Under the pieces are notes generated by a model. That model was not told where the DNA came from. It searched no databases and saw only the letters and a list, made by a program, of their open reading frames with translations. Both the position numbers and the translations under genes were made by a program. Shown here piece by piece: positions 1 to 13,551 of a stretch of 64,000 nt of DNA (the first letter of the stretch is position 1; every line of letters starts with the position of its first letter). Source of the stretch: Hirsutella rhossiliensis (Eukaryota; Ascomycota; Sordariomycetes; Hypocreales; Ophiocordycipitaceae); the NCBI RefSeq assembly GCF_020360975.1, contig NW_025408671.1, forward strand, positions 1,984,001-2,048,000, given 5' to 3'.

Positions 1-1779
1 GCCTAGAAAACCTTCTATAAAAGGAAATCCTATTAAATTAGACTCTTACGTCGATAAGAAGACGAAAAAACCCTCTTCTCTATATATATCGGAAGCAGAA
101 AAAATAGAAATCGATAATTAAACTAACAAAGAACTAGAAATCGATTTTTCTATTCCTCCTCCTACCCCTAGAGGCTATAAAAGCTCCGAAGAAGAAGCAG
201 AGGTATATATCTTATTAAATATCCTTAAAAAAGCCGTATTTAATAATAGGTAAATAGGACCTTTAAATTCCTCTTAAATTAAAGACCTTATATATAAGGT
301 AAAAGAGAAGGAAATCCCTTATAAAACCTTAGATAATAGAAATTTCTATAATTTTATATATAATACTAGTGCTACTAAGTATATAGTATTAGAAAAGAAA
401 TTCCTTATTAATTTTCGAACTATCTCTACTAAGGTTAATTAGGGAAAGGCATCCTATATAATTATTAAAGGCTATAGAGATCTTCTTTTTAGATTTCTAA
501 AAAATAAAAAGCTATTTATCTTAAGAAACTGCCTTTTTATACCCGAAATAAGGGTAAATATTATAAGCTAATTATATTTTAAAAATACTTATGCCTTTAT
601 TAATAGCAAGGAAATTTTCCTACTAGATAACTAGGCTAATATTATATCTAAAGGAAAATAGTAAGATAACCTTTATATCTTCTCTTTAAAAATTCCTTTC
701 TTAAAGAAGAAGATATTCCTATATAATATTAATAATATAAGGAATAATATAAAGAACCTTAACTTTTATTTATAGTATTTAAGGCTAGGATATATAAGTC
801 TTAAAGCCTTACTAGAAACCTTTAAAAGATATAATAAAGATATAACTATCCTTAAGAAGGATATTATAAAAATTAAAGAATACGAGGCTTATATTAAAGT
901 AAAGGCAACTAATAAGAGGAATAAATCCCTATCTAATAAGGTATATAATTACCTTAATAGAGTTGCTAGTAATATTTAGGGACCTATAAAGACCCCTACT
1001 TATAATAAATATACCTCCTTTATATCCTTTTTAGATATAAGGATAAGATATTTAGAAATATCTTTAATAAATTCTAAGGCGGAAGCCCTAGATAAATTCT
1101 TAGAATATAAAGCCTTAGTTAAAAATAACCGGGATAATATTACTATAAAGGAAGTCTTTTCGGATAACGTAAAAGAATTCCTATATAAAATAAAACCCTA
1201 CTGCTTAAGAAAGGGAATTAAATATTATACTAGCCCTCCTAGGACTCCCAAATTAAACGGAGTAATAAAGAGGATTAATAGGACTATTTTAAATAAAGTC
1301 CGAGCTATTTTATTTACGGTAAAACTGCTTAAATATCTATAGGGAGAAGCTGTTCTAATAGTAGCCTATTTATATAATAAGACCCCTTACTTATAAATAG
1401 GCTTCTAAACTCTTATAGAGAAAAAGGAAAATTAATCTCTAGCCTTAAAAGACTTAGAGAAAATTAAGACCTTCGGAAGTACTATTTATTATAAAAATAT
1501 AGACCCCTTAGATAAGCTAGAGATAAGAGCTTATAAGGGTATTATTATAGGCTATACTAAAAATGCTTATAAAATATATAACATTTCGAAAAGAAAGGTA
1601 ATAATTTCTAGAGATATTATTATCCTAGAAAATAAATTTATAGAAAATTAAAAGGAAGAAGACCTTAAGGATTTTAACTTTAATACCTTACCTTCTATAA
1701 ATAAGGTCCCGGATAATTATTTATAAAGGGAACCTATATATAAAGAAGGCAATAACTCTTCTTTAAAAGAAGAGGAAAA

Positions 1780-1956
1780 TAACCCTTTTATAGAGAAGGA
1801 AGATAACCCTTTTATAGAGAAGGAAGATAACCCTCTTATAAAGAAGGAAGATAACCCTCCTATAGAGAAGGAAGATAACCCTCCTATAGAGAAGGAAGAT
1901 AACCCTCTTATAGAGAAGGAAGATAACCCTTTTATAAAAAAGGTAAATAATCCTCT
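1780..1956 (+). repeat. 24-bp tandem repeat in A1 pol linker
   Basis: About seven and a half copies of a 24-bp unit, each starting AACCCT and containing TATAGAGAAGGAAGAT, at a step of 24 bp from 1780. Each unit encodes eight residues of the form EKEDNPxI, an acidic linker between integrase and RT. The block is absent from A2. Confidence 0.9.
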
Positions 1957-2033
1957 TTTTATAAGGAACGGTGTTCCTACTATAAATAAAGTAGCTATAA
2001 TATACTCTCCTAATTATATAAGCTAATAAGTAG

Positions 2034-2480
2034 TATATTAATTATAGATAAAATCCTATCTTATAGAGTAAGAATCGCTCGTTATTTTATATGTTATTAT
2101 GCATTAAACGGGTTGCTTATTATCGTATAATCGGGAATCGAAGGAATAGAGCTAGCTTAGAATGCTAGCTAAGACCTCTTAAGAATACTAGCACGACTAA
2201 CCTCCTTTAAACACGAATATTAGTAGAACTAAGACACTTCTAGATTTACTCGAGGTATCACGGAATTCCCTAGTCTTAGGGCTATACGGCAGCCTAAATC
2301 TAGTCCTAAAAGGTTCTTCCGTTTAGCTATAATCATTTATATAAGATAGCATGTCCGCTAGTAAATAGATAGAGAATTATTATCTTTAATACCTCTTCTA
2401 TATACGAATATACTACTAATAAATTCCGTTGAAAATCCTACCTTATACTCCTTCTTCCCCTCTACTATATAGTCTTATAT
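2034..2480. mobile_element. Possible solo LTR inserted in A1 linker (unclassified)
   Basis: This stretch interrupts the copia pol linker: reading resumes near 2490. It is visibly richer in surviving CA/TG than its surroundings. Its right part carries AAATCCTACC.TATACTCCTTC-like sequence that resembles the end of LTR-A. I could not define clean ends or a target duplication, so the borders are approximate and the class is a guess. Confidence 0.4.
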
Positions 2481-4698
2481 AATTCCTTAATTTCCTAAAA
2501 TTCCGCTTTTGCTTATATACCTTAAGACTTTTAGAAAAGGGATTAAATAAGGATCTAAAAATCTATATTAATATACCTAAGAAGCTAACCGGATTTTATA
2601 AAGACTATATCGTATACCCCGAAATAAATACTATATTAAATAGTAAAAGTAAAGATATTATTCTATCTTTACTAGAAAATAAGGATCCTATAGAGCCTAA
2701 AATATTTAAATAGGCTATAAATAGCTTAGAAGCTATAGAATAGAAAAGAGCTATATTTCTAGAAATAGAAGAGCTCTTAAACTAAAATACCTAGGAATTA
2801 AAGCCTCTTCCTAATAATAGGGAGGCCCTAAGGGGCCGTTAGGTCTATAAAATAAAGCGGGATAATAATAATAATATTATTAAATATAAAGCCCGCTATA
2901 TAGTATAAGGATTTAATTAGGTCTATAGCCTAGATTATTTAGAAACATTTTCTACGATAGTAAGACCTAAATCTATTAGAATGCTACTTATAATAGCTAT
3001 TTCTAATAATTATACTCTACTATAATACGATATAAAAAATGCCTTTATATATACCGAAATAGATATAGATATTTATATTAAAATCCCTATAGGCTACGAA
3101 GAGCTAATACTTAAAGACTAGTTTAATAAAAACTAGGTTTATAGTTTCTAGAGCTATATAAAAAGAAAAGGCTAGTAGTAAAATTAAAGAAAGTATTATA
3201 CGGCCTTAAATAAAGCCTAAAGCTCTAGTATAACTATCTTAGCTCTATATTAGCTAAGATAGGATTTTCGGCCCTTCTTATAAATAAAGGGGTATTTATA
3301 AATACGTAATATAAAATTGCGATAGTAATCTACGTAGATAACCTCCTAATAATAGGGCTTAATAAAGGTATAATAAATAGTCTACTTAAAAAAGTAGTAG
3401 ATTATATAAAGGTTTAGCCTCTAAGCGAACTAAAAGACTTCTTAGGAATATATATAATTATAAAGTAAAGTAGAAAGGAGATATTTATATCCTAGGAAAA
3501 ATATACTTATAGTAGAATACGAGAATATAATAAAGAAGACTTAGGGACTTTTAATACGCCTACTATAGTAAGAGTAAAGCTTAAAAAGGCTACTATAACG
3601 CCTTCGTAAAAGGAAATCCTTATTTACTAAAGGGAAATAAGGGCTCTATTATATCTAGCTATAATAAGTAGGCTAGACATTTTATATGCTGTTATTTCCT
3701 ATGTTAGATTTGCTTTTAAACTAAATAATATGTATTTTAAAGCGTTAAATACTATCTAGAAATATTTAAATAAATACCTTAACCTAGGGATAATTTATTA
3801 CTATAATATCCCTTATACTTATAATTTTATAAAAGGTCATTTTAATACTAGCTAAGCGTCTAACCTTATAGATAGAAAATCCGTTTCTAGATACTATTTT
3901 TATATATATAAAAATATTATAAGTTAGGCTAGCTAGAAGTAAAAATCTATAGCCCTATTAACTTATAAAGCTAAATTTATTGCCCTTAAGGAGGCTAATA
4001 AAGAAGCTTTATACCTAAATCGGCTATTTTATTTTATAAATAATAGCTTATTTATTAGAATTCTTAATACTATACCTCTTATCTTAATAGATAATAAGGC
4101 AGCTATTAAATTAGCTAAAAATCCGGAATTTTATAAAAAGATAAAGTATATAGATATTGCCTACTTCTATACCTAAGAAAGTATTAGGGAAAAGAAGATC
4201 CGGATTTTCTATATTAAATCCGAAGATAGTATTGCCGATATATTTACTAAGGAACTAAAAAGAGAAATTCTTTAAGTTCTAAGAGCTTCTTTCCTTAGGG
4301 AATTAAAAGACTTAAAAGAAAAGCATATCCCTTAATAGAGGTTTTTTAGCTGTCTTTTACTTTCTTAGCTTTTCCTTTATATATAACTAATAGGTTTTTC
4401 CTTTAAAAAGGTTTCCTATTAATAAAAAATAACTTATAAAAATAGGGGTTTTCCTTATTAAAAGGTTTCCTATAATAATAACTTTATAAGGCTTTTTCCT
4501 TATAAAGGTTTACCTAAAAAGAAGAGAAATAATTATAACTATAACTAGGATTTTTCCTACTAAGATTTTTCTTAGAAAGGGTTTTAAAATCTTTCCCTTA
4601 TATTCCTATTATATACCTTATTTTTAATAAGGATAATTCTACTATAAAAGAAATAACTAGTAAAGAGTACTATTTACCTAATACTCTTTAAGGGAGGC

Positions 4699-5395
4699 TA
4701 TAAGAATATACCCTTATATTCCTATTTTACTATTATAAAGAAATAATAAGTATAGGGAGGCTTTATAGAATAAGCTAGTAAAAAGAGGCTCTATAATATA
4801 GTCTAAGGGAATAACCCTTAAAAGATAAAGACCTCTACTAGATATCTATACCTTCCTCTAGGAAAAGCGGGTTAGGATAAGCCTATCCTTATAAATAAAA
4901 ATATATATAAAATGCATAAGTTAGTTACGAGTAGAACGGATACCCTATTGCCTATTTTAGCCTAGCGGTTCCGAAGATATCCGCGATATAAGAATAGGTA
5001 GGGCATAGAACATTCTAGTTAAATCCACTACTTATACTAGAACCTATAGTCTTACGTTAACTATTACGCTATAATTAGACTACCTACTAAGTTAAGAAGA
5101 TATACTATATATAGAGCTTCTTAAGCACTATAGAATATACTAGAAAGCTAACTAATTAGTCTACTAGTAGGCGAGCAATAGTCTATAAAAAACAAAGGAT
5201 TTCCCTAGGAGTAATAGATAAAATAAGTAAGTTCGTATATATCTTTTATAACGCTATTCTTTTAATATATTATTTAGCCCCTTATATGCTCGTTATAAAT
5301 TCCGGACGAAATCCTACCCTATACTCCTTCGACCGATCTTTCCGCTTATATTATTAATTACCCGATTCTACGCTTCTTACTTATACCTTCTTATA
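4699..5395 (+). repeat. LTR-A, 3' LTR of A1 (697 bp)
   Basis: Starts TATAAGAATATACCC and ends ACCTTCTTATA, a TG..CA LTR after RIP. It is the same length as both LTRs of A2 (35851-36547 and 41207-41903) and is almost identical in sequence. It is preceded by the purine-rich AAGGGAGGC, the expected polypurine tract. Confidence 0.93.
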
Positions 5396-6007
5396 CTTAC
5401 TTAGACGGTCCTTAATTACTTAGAGATTACGGTTACCGCCCGCTATAAGGGGGAGGTCTATAATAAAGTCTATCTATATATATATATAGAACTAGTCGGG
5501 GACTAGTAGTAACTTTAATAGCCCCCTCTTAAGCGCTTACTAGATCTTTAAGCGGCCGTAGATATTATAGTTATAGAGGAAACGGCGGACGTACGGTACT
5601 ATAAGCGGCTAGTAAAAGTCCCGGCTAATCGCTACTAGCGTGCCCTCGCGGCCGGGATAGCCGATTACGCTTAAGTCGTAGATTATCTATACGATCCGCC
5701 CTCTAACCTATCCCGCTCCTCGACTTCTAAAGGGGCCGCCCTAGCTATAGCTTCCGTTATCGCTAGCGCGCCTAGGACCTATAGCCTACCTTTATAGCGA
5801 AGGTAACGGCGGGGGTCGATATAGTAGTCGCCTACTTAGACTTTTAAACTAAGGCCGCGGTTAAGTAAGCGCGCCCCCGCCTTTATAGCGCGGCGTACGC
5901 TTATATATATACTATCTTATACCGCTAGCTAGTCTTATAGGCGTTAGAGCTCCTTATCTTAGAAGATACGCTAAGGGACGTCGGGCGTACCCTTAGGAGG
6001 GGCCGGG

Positions 6008-6264
6008 TATAAGAGCGCTACTAGGAGGTATAGGCTAATAAAGTACTTAGGTACGTAGTACTAATATATCGGTAGGGTATCGGTAGGGAATCGTGCCTAC
6101 CCCGCTTATATATTATAGACCTCTCGCTACTTTAACTAAAGAGGAAAAATCCCTCTTCTTATAAGCTTTAGTCTTATAACGAGGAGAATATAATATATAT
6201 AGCGTAGTACCTTTAGCTATCTCTACTACCTAACTAATCGTACCGTAATATATATTCCCTTATA
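6008..6264 (+). repeat. 5' LTR of Gypsy E (257 bp)
   Basis: Starts TATAAGAGCGCTACTAGG and ends ATTCCCTTATA. It pairs with 13552-13808, with the same length and only scattered transitions between the two. Confidence 0.93.
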
Positions 6265-6379
6265 ATTTCTAAAGCTTCCTTTTTAGTTACTTAGTAAAGA
6301 TAGCTACTTAGAGAAGACTATATAACGCTCCTATAGCGCGACGTAGTAGTTAACTAGTTAAAACCTCTTTATTACGTAT

Positions 6380-9300
6380 ATTAGGTATTTACTTAGGAGA
6401 TAAAGAACCGGAAGATATATCCTTAGAATAGACCCTTATTATAGACGATATTCTAACTATATCGAAGATATCGCTACTTATAGGCGTAAGACTATCGACT
6501 TATAAAGAAAAGCTTATAGCCCTATAAGCGCGTATTAAGGAGCTAAAGGAGACGAAACGCCTATAAGACCGCGTTATATAATTAGAGGAGGAAATTACTA
6601 AATATACTAGCGCTATCGCTATCTATTTAAGAAAGCGTCGATAGTCCTACTCCCTTAAATCGGACGGTAGTTACGGTAATAAGGTTAAGATTAAAAACAT
6701 CGCTTAATTATCTTAACCTACTAATATATAGAAACATTTAGACTAGACTTACGATCTAAAGGATGCTTTTAAGGTAGCGCTTAGACGCTTTTATCGCGAT
6801 AAAACGAAGATCCTCTATATAGTAGATTATATATATAGCGACTATAAAGTAAGATAGTACTAATACCTTAAAGAATAGACGCCGATTAACTAAACTAAAT
6901 ATAGTATAAATTAGGTATACTTTAAAGAATAAATACTTATCTTAATTAAGGATATTATAAATAAGGAGATACTATTAGCGATATAATTAAAGGAGGCTCG
7001 CTAACGAGAAGGCTAGTCCCCCTTAGAGTTTAGCTTATACCTTAACTCCTTAGAAAGGTATTTCGAACGCTTATCGGAAAAGGTATATACTCTTATATTT
7101 TTCGCTAAGCTAGAGCTATAACTTCGAGACTAAATTAACCTCTATTTAATACCTATTTATACCTATTAATAGGAAGAGCTTATATAAGTCGCCTAATAAT
7201 ATTAGGATACTATTACTAATAAGAGGTAACGTACTAATACTACTTTTACCCTTAAAAGAACTAGGAATAAAAGTAGTACTATACCTTAAGGCGGTATATA
7301 TAAGGGAAGGAATTAAAGAGGTTAATAAGCTAGGCTAAATTATTAAGGAAATACTACTAATTCGACCAATAACTAGTAAGCTAGCGATATACCTACTAAG
7401 GGCTAAACTAAGGGATATTATTAAGGAAGAGGATCTTTTACTTAATTAGGAATTATATATTTCTAATATAATAAGCTAGGATACCTATCTATAGAATATA
7501 CTAATTCTTTAAAGGTAGAAACCCTAGTAAAGACTCTTAGACTTAATAATATAAAATAGAGAAAAGGTAAGATATCGGGGTAAATACCTCTCCCTTAGTA
7601 AACTTAATACTTATAAGATAGTTACTTAAAACTCTTATAACGATATTAAGGCGAAACCCTACTAAAGTCCCTATATACTTAAATACTTATAGTACTATTA
7701 ACCTCGTAAACGTATACTTTACCTAATAGTAAGGATTACTATAAGTAGCGCTATTATACCCTAAGTTATTAAGGCTTAATAATAATAGGGTAAGGGAGTA
7801 TAGAGTATAGTTAGTGCCGCTCTAAATAATAAATATAAGGGGCACCGAAAAAACAACTACTTATTTCTATATCGGTACTAATAAGTTAACGCTAAATAAT
7901 TAGGTACTAGTCCTTTTATTAGTTACTACCTTAGAGGATAAACGTATTTATATTATCCTATAGAAATAATAGTAGTAGTTTAAGTATTAACTAGGTAGCG
8001 AAACCTTATAGAATCCTTATAGATTCCTTTAAGAATATAGGAATAAGGTAAGGGTATATATAATAGCGCTTAATCCTAAGCTAATCCCGCTACTAAATAA
8101 AGATAAGGATAAAGGGATTTTATAGGAAGAATAAGCCGAAATCCTACTAACTTTCTATTAGTTTAAAGATACCTTCTTAGTTAATAAATCCGATTTATTA
8201 CTAGCTAAAAAGAGAACGGATTACTTAATTAATTTAATCCTTAATATAGAACCTCCTTATAGACCGATTTACCCTTTATTATAAAGGGAACTCTAAGTAT
8301 TATGCGACTAGATCTAAGACGCGATAAAAAGGAAAATAATCTAAGAGTTAAAGAGCCTAGCTAGGGCGCCTATCCTTTTTATTTTAAAAAAGGATAGTAC
8401 CTTATAGCTATATATAAACTACTAAGGACTTAACTAGGTTATATAAAAAAATCGGTACCCTTTACGCCTTATTTTAAAGATTATTAACTGCTATTAAAGA
8501 GCTAAGTATTTTTCTAAGATTAATATATAGAATACGTATTAATATATTTAAATTTAAGAAGGAGATAAATAAAAGACCGCTTTTTAAACGCGTTATAGAT
8601 ATTTCGAATACCTAGTAATACCCTTTAAACTTACTAATATACTAGCTACGTTTTAAAGCTATATCTATTAAGTGCTTAAGGGGCTTATAAATATAATCTA
8701 TATAGTTTACCTTAATAATATCCTTATATACTTTAAAATAAGAGAAGAATATACTAAATACTTAGGATAAGTAATAGAAAGGCTAAGGGCTATAGAGCTC
8801 TATATAAAACTATTAAAGTATATCTTTTATTAATAGTTAATTAAGTTCCTTAGGTTTATATTATCTATCGATAAGGTATTAATAGACCCTCGATAGGTAG
8901 AGGTAATAGCCTAATAGCCTAAACCTATAACCTACTATAATATTTAGGTTTTCCTTAGGTTTTATAATTTTTACCGACGATTTATATATAGGTACTTAAG
9001 AGTTATAGCGCCCTTAACTATATTACTAAAAGGGAGTAAGAATAAGAAGAAGCTAGGGCGTATAGAGCTAAACCTTACTAAAAGGGCAGCGTTTTAGGCT
9101 TTTAAGGATGCTTTTTAAGGAGCCCTACTCCTTTAATATTATAATCTAAAAAGATATATTTATATTAAAATAGATATATTATAATTCGCGATAGTAAGGA
9201 TTATCTCTTAACTTAATAATAAAGGGCGTTACTATTTAATTATATTTTAGTTAAGGAAGTTTACTAAAGCTAAACTTAATTATAGTATTTTAAACTAAGA

Positions 9301-11830
9301 ACTCTTCGCTATCGTTAAGTTATTTAAATACTAGCGATATTATATTAAAGGGGTAGCGTATAAAGTAAAGGTATTATCGGACTATTATAACCTTTAAACG
9401 TTTATATACTAGACCTCCCTAAATAAGAGGTAAGTAAGATAGTATATATATTTAGTACTATTTAACTTTATAATTAAGTATTATATAGGTAAATCTAACC
9501 TAGTAGACATACTATTAAGAATGCCTAGATATAAGGGCGAGAAGCCCTTATCTATAGAACTATTACTAAAGCTATAAGCGAAACTAGCTACTATTAATAC
9601 TATATCTATATAAAGAAATAATAAGGCGTTTTTATAAGTAAGGAGATACTTAACCTTAAGTTAATATAAGCGTAGTAAAGTGCCTTTATATAAGGAAAAT
9701 ATATAAGCTTATTTATAGCGAAACTATAATAATTTAAGCGCGAGACCTAAATAATTAGCCGATTAAGCTAAAGAGAGAGCTAGTTATAAATAGTTACTCT
9801 TAAGGAAGACCGTTAAAGAAGCGGCCTACTATATAAAGGTTTATATAGTAGAAGTTCTAGAACTATTACTAGAGTTACTAAAACGCACTTAGTCGGTTAA
9901 TATAGTAATTAATAGGCTAAAGGAGACTAAAGACTTCTTAAAAGGGAAGGGTTTTTAGTTAGTATACCTAGATAGACTACTATTATAAAAGGGTCGTATT
10001 ATAGTGCCTTTAAAAGCAGCCTTACGGTAAGAGCTAATATAGCTCTTTTATAACGATTTATTAGTAAGATACTTTAGCTCCTAATATACTAGTAAACTAC
10101 TAGCGAGGAACTTTTACTAAGATAGAATAATAAAAGATATAAATAAATACGTTTAGTTATACTTAGTATATTAAGGTATAGTATCTAGGAGGCATCGCCC
10201 TTATAGTACTATATAATCGTTATTATATCTTATACGACTATAAGAAGAATTATTAATAGACTTTACTATAGGTCTACCTAAAGTATAGTATAATAAATAA
10301 GACGTTAATACGATCTTAGTAATTATAGACTAATATACTAAGTATTACCTCTTCTTTCCTATCTCTAAGATAATAATAGCCCTAAAGCTAGTAAAATTAT
10401 TTTATTACTAAGTTAAATTAGTATATAGACCTTTAAAAGGTATTATCTTAGATAAAAGGTCCTTATTTATAAGTAAGTTTTAGTTAGATCTTTATTTTAT
10501 CTTATAAGTAAAACGTAAGCTATTAATAGTATTTTACTTATAAACTAATAGGTAAATAAAATAAATAAACTAAGCTATATAGCACTACTTAAGATACTTT
10601 ACTAACTTAGAATAAACTAACTAAGCGTTACTCTTATATATTACTTAATTTATATATAATAATATAAAGAACGTAATAACTAAGTTATTACTTAACGAAG
10701 CGTTAATAGGTTACTAACTAAACTTCTATATTAATACTAAGGACGATATTATTTAAAGGGGGGTACCTAAAGTAAGAGTAAGAGTTACTAGGCTATAGGA
10801 GCTACGAAAGAGGCTTAAGGAATACTAAGGAAAGGCTATTAAATTATAAGTAAAATACTACGATTTAAGGTACTAACCGCTTATACTAAAAGTAAGAGAC
10901 CTTATAGTATTATCGATAAAGAACTTATACCTTAAGGACGAAAAAAGAAAACTCTTACCTAAGTATATTAGACTATTTTAGGTCCTATAAGCTATTAGAA
11001 AGTAAGTATATCGTCTTATACTCCCTAAGAAGTACTTATACCTCTATAACGTTTTCTATATTAATCTCTTAGAGCCTTAGAAGGAGCGTAAAAGCACCTA
11101 TAAAGATAGTAAAACCCTACTAATACTAGACTTAGAGGATAATAAAAGTAAATAAGAAGTCTAAAAGATTAAAGACTAAAAGAGATTTAAGGGCAATACC
11201 TTTTTCCTTATTAAATAGAAAAGATAGCTAGCTAAGTATAATTAATAGGTCGATACTAAAGATATAGCGAATAGCTAAGACCTTATTAAAGAATATACTA
11301 CTCGCTTAACCGGGAAAAAGAGGTATAAGACTAAGTAAGGTAAGGAAACCTACTAGCGTAACGAGACGCTACTAAATTAATAACGAATCCCTACTAAATC
11401 GCTACCGACTTATTAATATATTAGTATACTTAAACGTCCTATAACTATATATAAAATAGTAAAATAAGAGAATAAGGAAAACTATTTATACTACCTATTA
11501 AATATTATTAAGGAAAATAAAACTAAACTATAACTCTACTAAGGCCCTAATAATAAAGGAGAGAAAGATAGTTATAGCTAAATAAAAGAAAGATAAGACC
11601 TATCTATTACTTCTAACTACCCCTCTTCTTTACTAGTATAGCGGGAACTAACTAAGGCGCCCCCTCCGCTATACTAAATACTTTTAGAAATACTAGAACT
11701 ACCCTATCCTCCGCTCCTTTCTTATCCTCCGCGTTAAGACCTATCTTTATTAGTATAGTACTTACCTCGGCCTTAGTAAATAATAAGGCGTATTACTATA
11801 AAGTATAGCCTATATCGCTGTCGATAAAGT
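6380..11830 (+). pseudogene. E gag-pol remnant with zinc knuckle and chromodomain
   Basis: Plus-strand gypsy polyprotein in which stops are TAA/TAG. At 7458-7505 a CX2CX4HX4C zinc knuckle is recognisable although its three Cys and its His now read as Tyr, as expected when TGT and CAC become TAT and TAC. RT includes a DYRGLN..VTKKNRYPLP-like block near 8416-8470 and a YLDDILIY-like active site near 8703-8735. RNase H and integrase follow. A chromodomain (FFLIKWK and YNxWxD-like blocks) lies at about 11147-11300, then a long basic tail to about 11830. This layout places E with the chromoviruses. It is dead through RIP. Confidence 0.88.
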
Positions 11831-11925
11831 AGAGTTTTAACTAGGATTCCTAGGCCTAGTACTTTAGGCTTATATAAGTAATATCGAATAAGGGCGTAGG
11901 GTTAAAGCGAATAATAAAGCGCTTA

Positions 11926-13173
11926 TTAATTAGCGTATAGTAGTTAGTATACTCGACCTAGTATATTATTAAGCGGTCGCTAATAAAAGGGTTAAATAAA
12001 ACTTATAATAGTAGACTTTTATATACTTATAGTCTTAAAGGACTTACGATAGGCCGTCTTAGCGGCGTCGAAAGCCTTAGCTAAATACTATACTATAATA
12101 GCGAGACGGCGCTAATTAGCCTCCTTAAAAATAAGCATGCCTACGTCTAAGCTATCGTCCTTAGTATCCTCGTTACTAGTCTTTAGCTTATTAAGCTTAC
12201 GTAGGTGCTTAACGATAGCGACTATATCGGCCTAATTACTAGATATAAAAGTAGCGGCTTTAAGAAAGATTAGCTTATTAATTATAATATTTAAAGTTAA
12301 AGGGAAACTTACCTAGTTATAGGTCGCGGTATATTTATAGTACTACTTATAGCGCGATAAGGAAACCCCTAAGAAAATATAGCTAATTAAGAGCACTTTA
12401 ATAGGCTTAGGCTTAGTCGTACTATACTCCTTAATAACTATCCTAAAATAATATATATACTAAAGCTTATAAGGGATAACCTTATAGGCCTTAACTAAGC
12501 GGGCTTTAGCCTTAAATTAAGTATGCTTCTTTATAGGAGCGCGACCGCTTTATACCGCCGCTTAGGTACCCTTATCTCTAGCGCCGCTATTCTTAAGTTT
12601 ATTAGTAAGAGGAGTTAAATCGCGGCCGTCTCTATTATTACTATTATTATTATTTTAGCCCTTATTTAGCTAGGTATTAAGATAGTCTTAGCCCTCGTTT
12701 AGCTAGGCCTTATCGTTAATATCGGCCTACTTATTCTAAGGAGCGGCCTAAGCGACGATCTCTTATTAGCTAGAGCCGCCCTATCGAGATAGAGTAGCTA
12801 GGTTATCGGCACTTACCTAAGAGCGCCTAAGCACGATCTCCTTACTAGTATTAATATCGCTAACGGGGGTAATAGACTTATAAGTTTCCTAGCCTATAGA
12901 GGTAAGCTTATTAATAGCCGGAGCTAGGGTATTTAGTAGGGTAATAAGGGCATAACCCTTGCTAATATTAGGTCTTAGACTAGAAGTCTCTTAAGACTAA
13001 GATTCCCTTATACCTTTCTTAGCTTTCTTTATTAAGGGGGAACTAGCGTTGCTATAAGACTTTTAAGCTAATCGCTTATACTTTAAGGGCGAACCCGCCG
13101 CTACCTACTCCTATATATAATATAGGAAATCGGCGTTATAGTTCTTTATCTTTTTTAGCGTAAAGGGTATTAT
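11926..13173 (-). pseudogene. Antisense ORF between pol and 3' LTR of Gypsy E
   Basis: On the minus strand a single frame of exactly 416 codons can be followed from an ATA (possibly a former ATG) at 13173 to a double TAA at 11923-11928. It contains about 30 internal stops, all TAA or TAG and none TGA, each explicable as a former Gln or Trp codon. The product would be basic near the N-terminus (FTLKKIKNYNADFLY), have an Asn-rich stretch in the middle, and end in a helical, probably coiled-coil segment (VAIVKHLRKLNKLKT, LAKAFDAAKTAYRK). No family is recognised. It converges with pol, which ends about 100 bp away. Whether it was ever expressed cannot be told from sequence. Confidence 0.5.
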
Positions 13174-13551
13174 CGTTAATAAATTATCGATAAAAAGTAA
13201 TATAAAAAGGTATAAGAGATTAATAAAAAAAGGTATAAAACTCTATAGTAATCGTAGGTAAAAGAGTTAAAGAAAAAAAGAAAATAGAAAAAGTAAGAGA
13301 TATATATATATACTCTTTATATTATAGTTACGCGGCTAATATATAAGCGATACTATAATAGTTACTTAGCGGCTACCGCTAGTATAATAACTATTAACGT
13401 TATAAAGCGTAGACTAATATATACTTATATAAGCGTATACGCGCGATATATAACTAAAACTACCTCTCTTCCTAACTAAATATATATAGTATAGCAAAAG
13501 TAATATATATTAAAGATATAGCTAAGACGTCTATATAGGAGGGGAGATAAT

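Larger units (their letters stand above)
1..4275 (+). pseudogene. A1 gag-pol remnant (integrase, RT, RNase H)
   Basis: A degraded copia polyprotein read on the plus strand through TAA/TAG stops. The end of gag is at about 1-120. The integrase core and the conserved region around its last acidic residue are at about 850-1640. A linker with a 24-bp tandem repeat follows, then RT at about 2850-3500 and RNase H at about 4080-4275, where a DNKAAIKLA-like motif and an IFTKEL-like end are visible. At the third catalytic position of integrase (about 1257-1280) A1 reads Lys where A2 reads Glu, a G-to-A change of the RIP type. Non-functional. Confidence 0.85.
1..5395 (+). mobile_element. Copia element A1, RIP-degraded, left end outside window
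   Basis: LTR retrotransposon of the Ty1/copia type. The internal part (1-4698) is collinear with the complete copy A2 (its base 1 corresponds to about 37117), and the 3' LTR is 4699-5395. Almost all CpA/TpG is gone. Integrase, reverse transcriptase and RNase H can still be followed on the plus strand. A1 keeps about 1.07 kb (roughly 1780-2850) that A2 lacks. It sits inside Gypsy D1: D1 sequence resumes at 5396, and CTTAC (5396-5400) is the expected right-hand target duplication, whose partner lies off the window. Confidence 0.9.

Noticed and set aside
1780..1956. CRISPR-like array (regular 24-bp spacing)
   Set aside because: The units are contiguous with no spacers and encode an in-frame acidic linker, so this is a coding tandem repeat.
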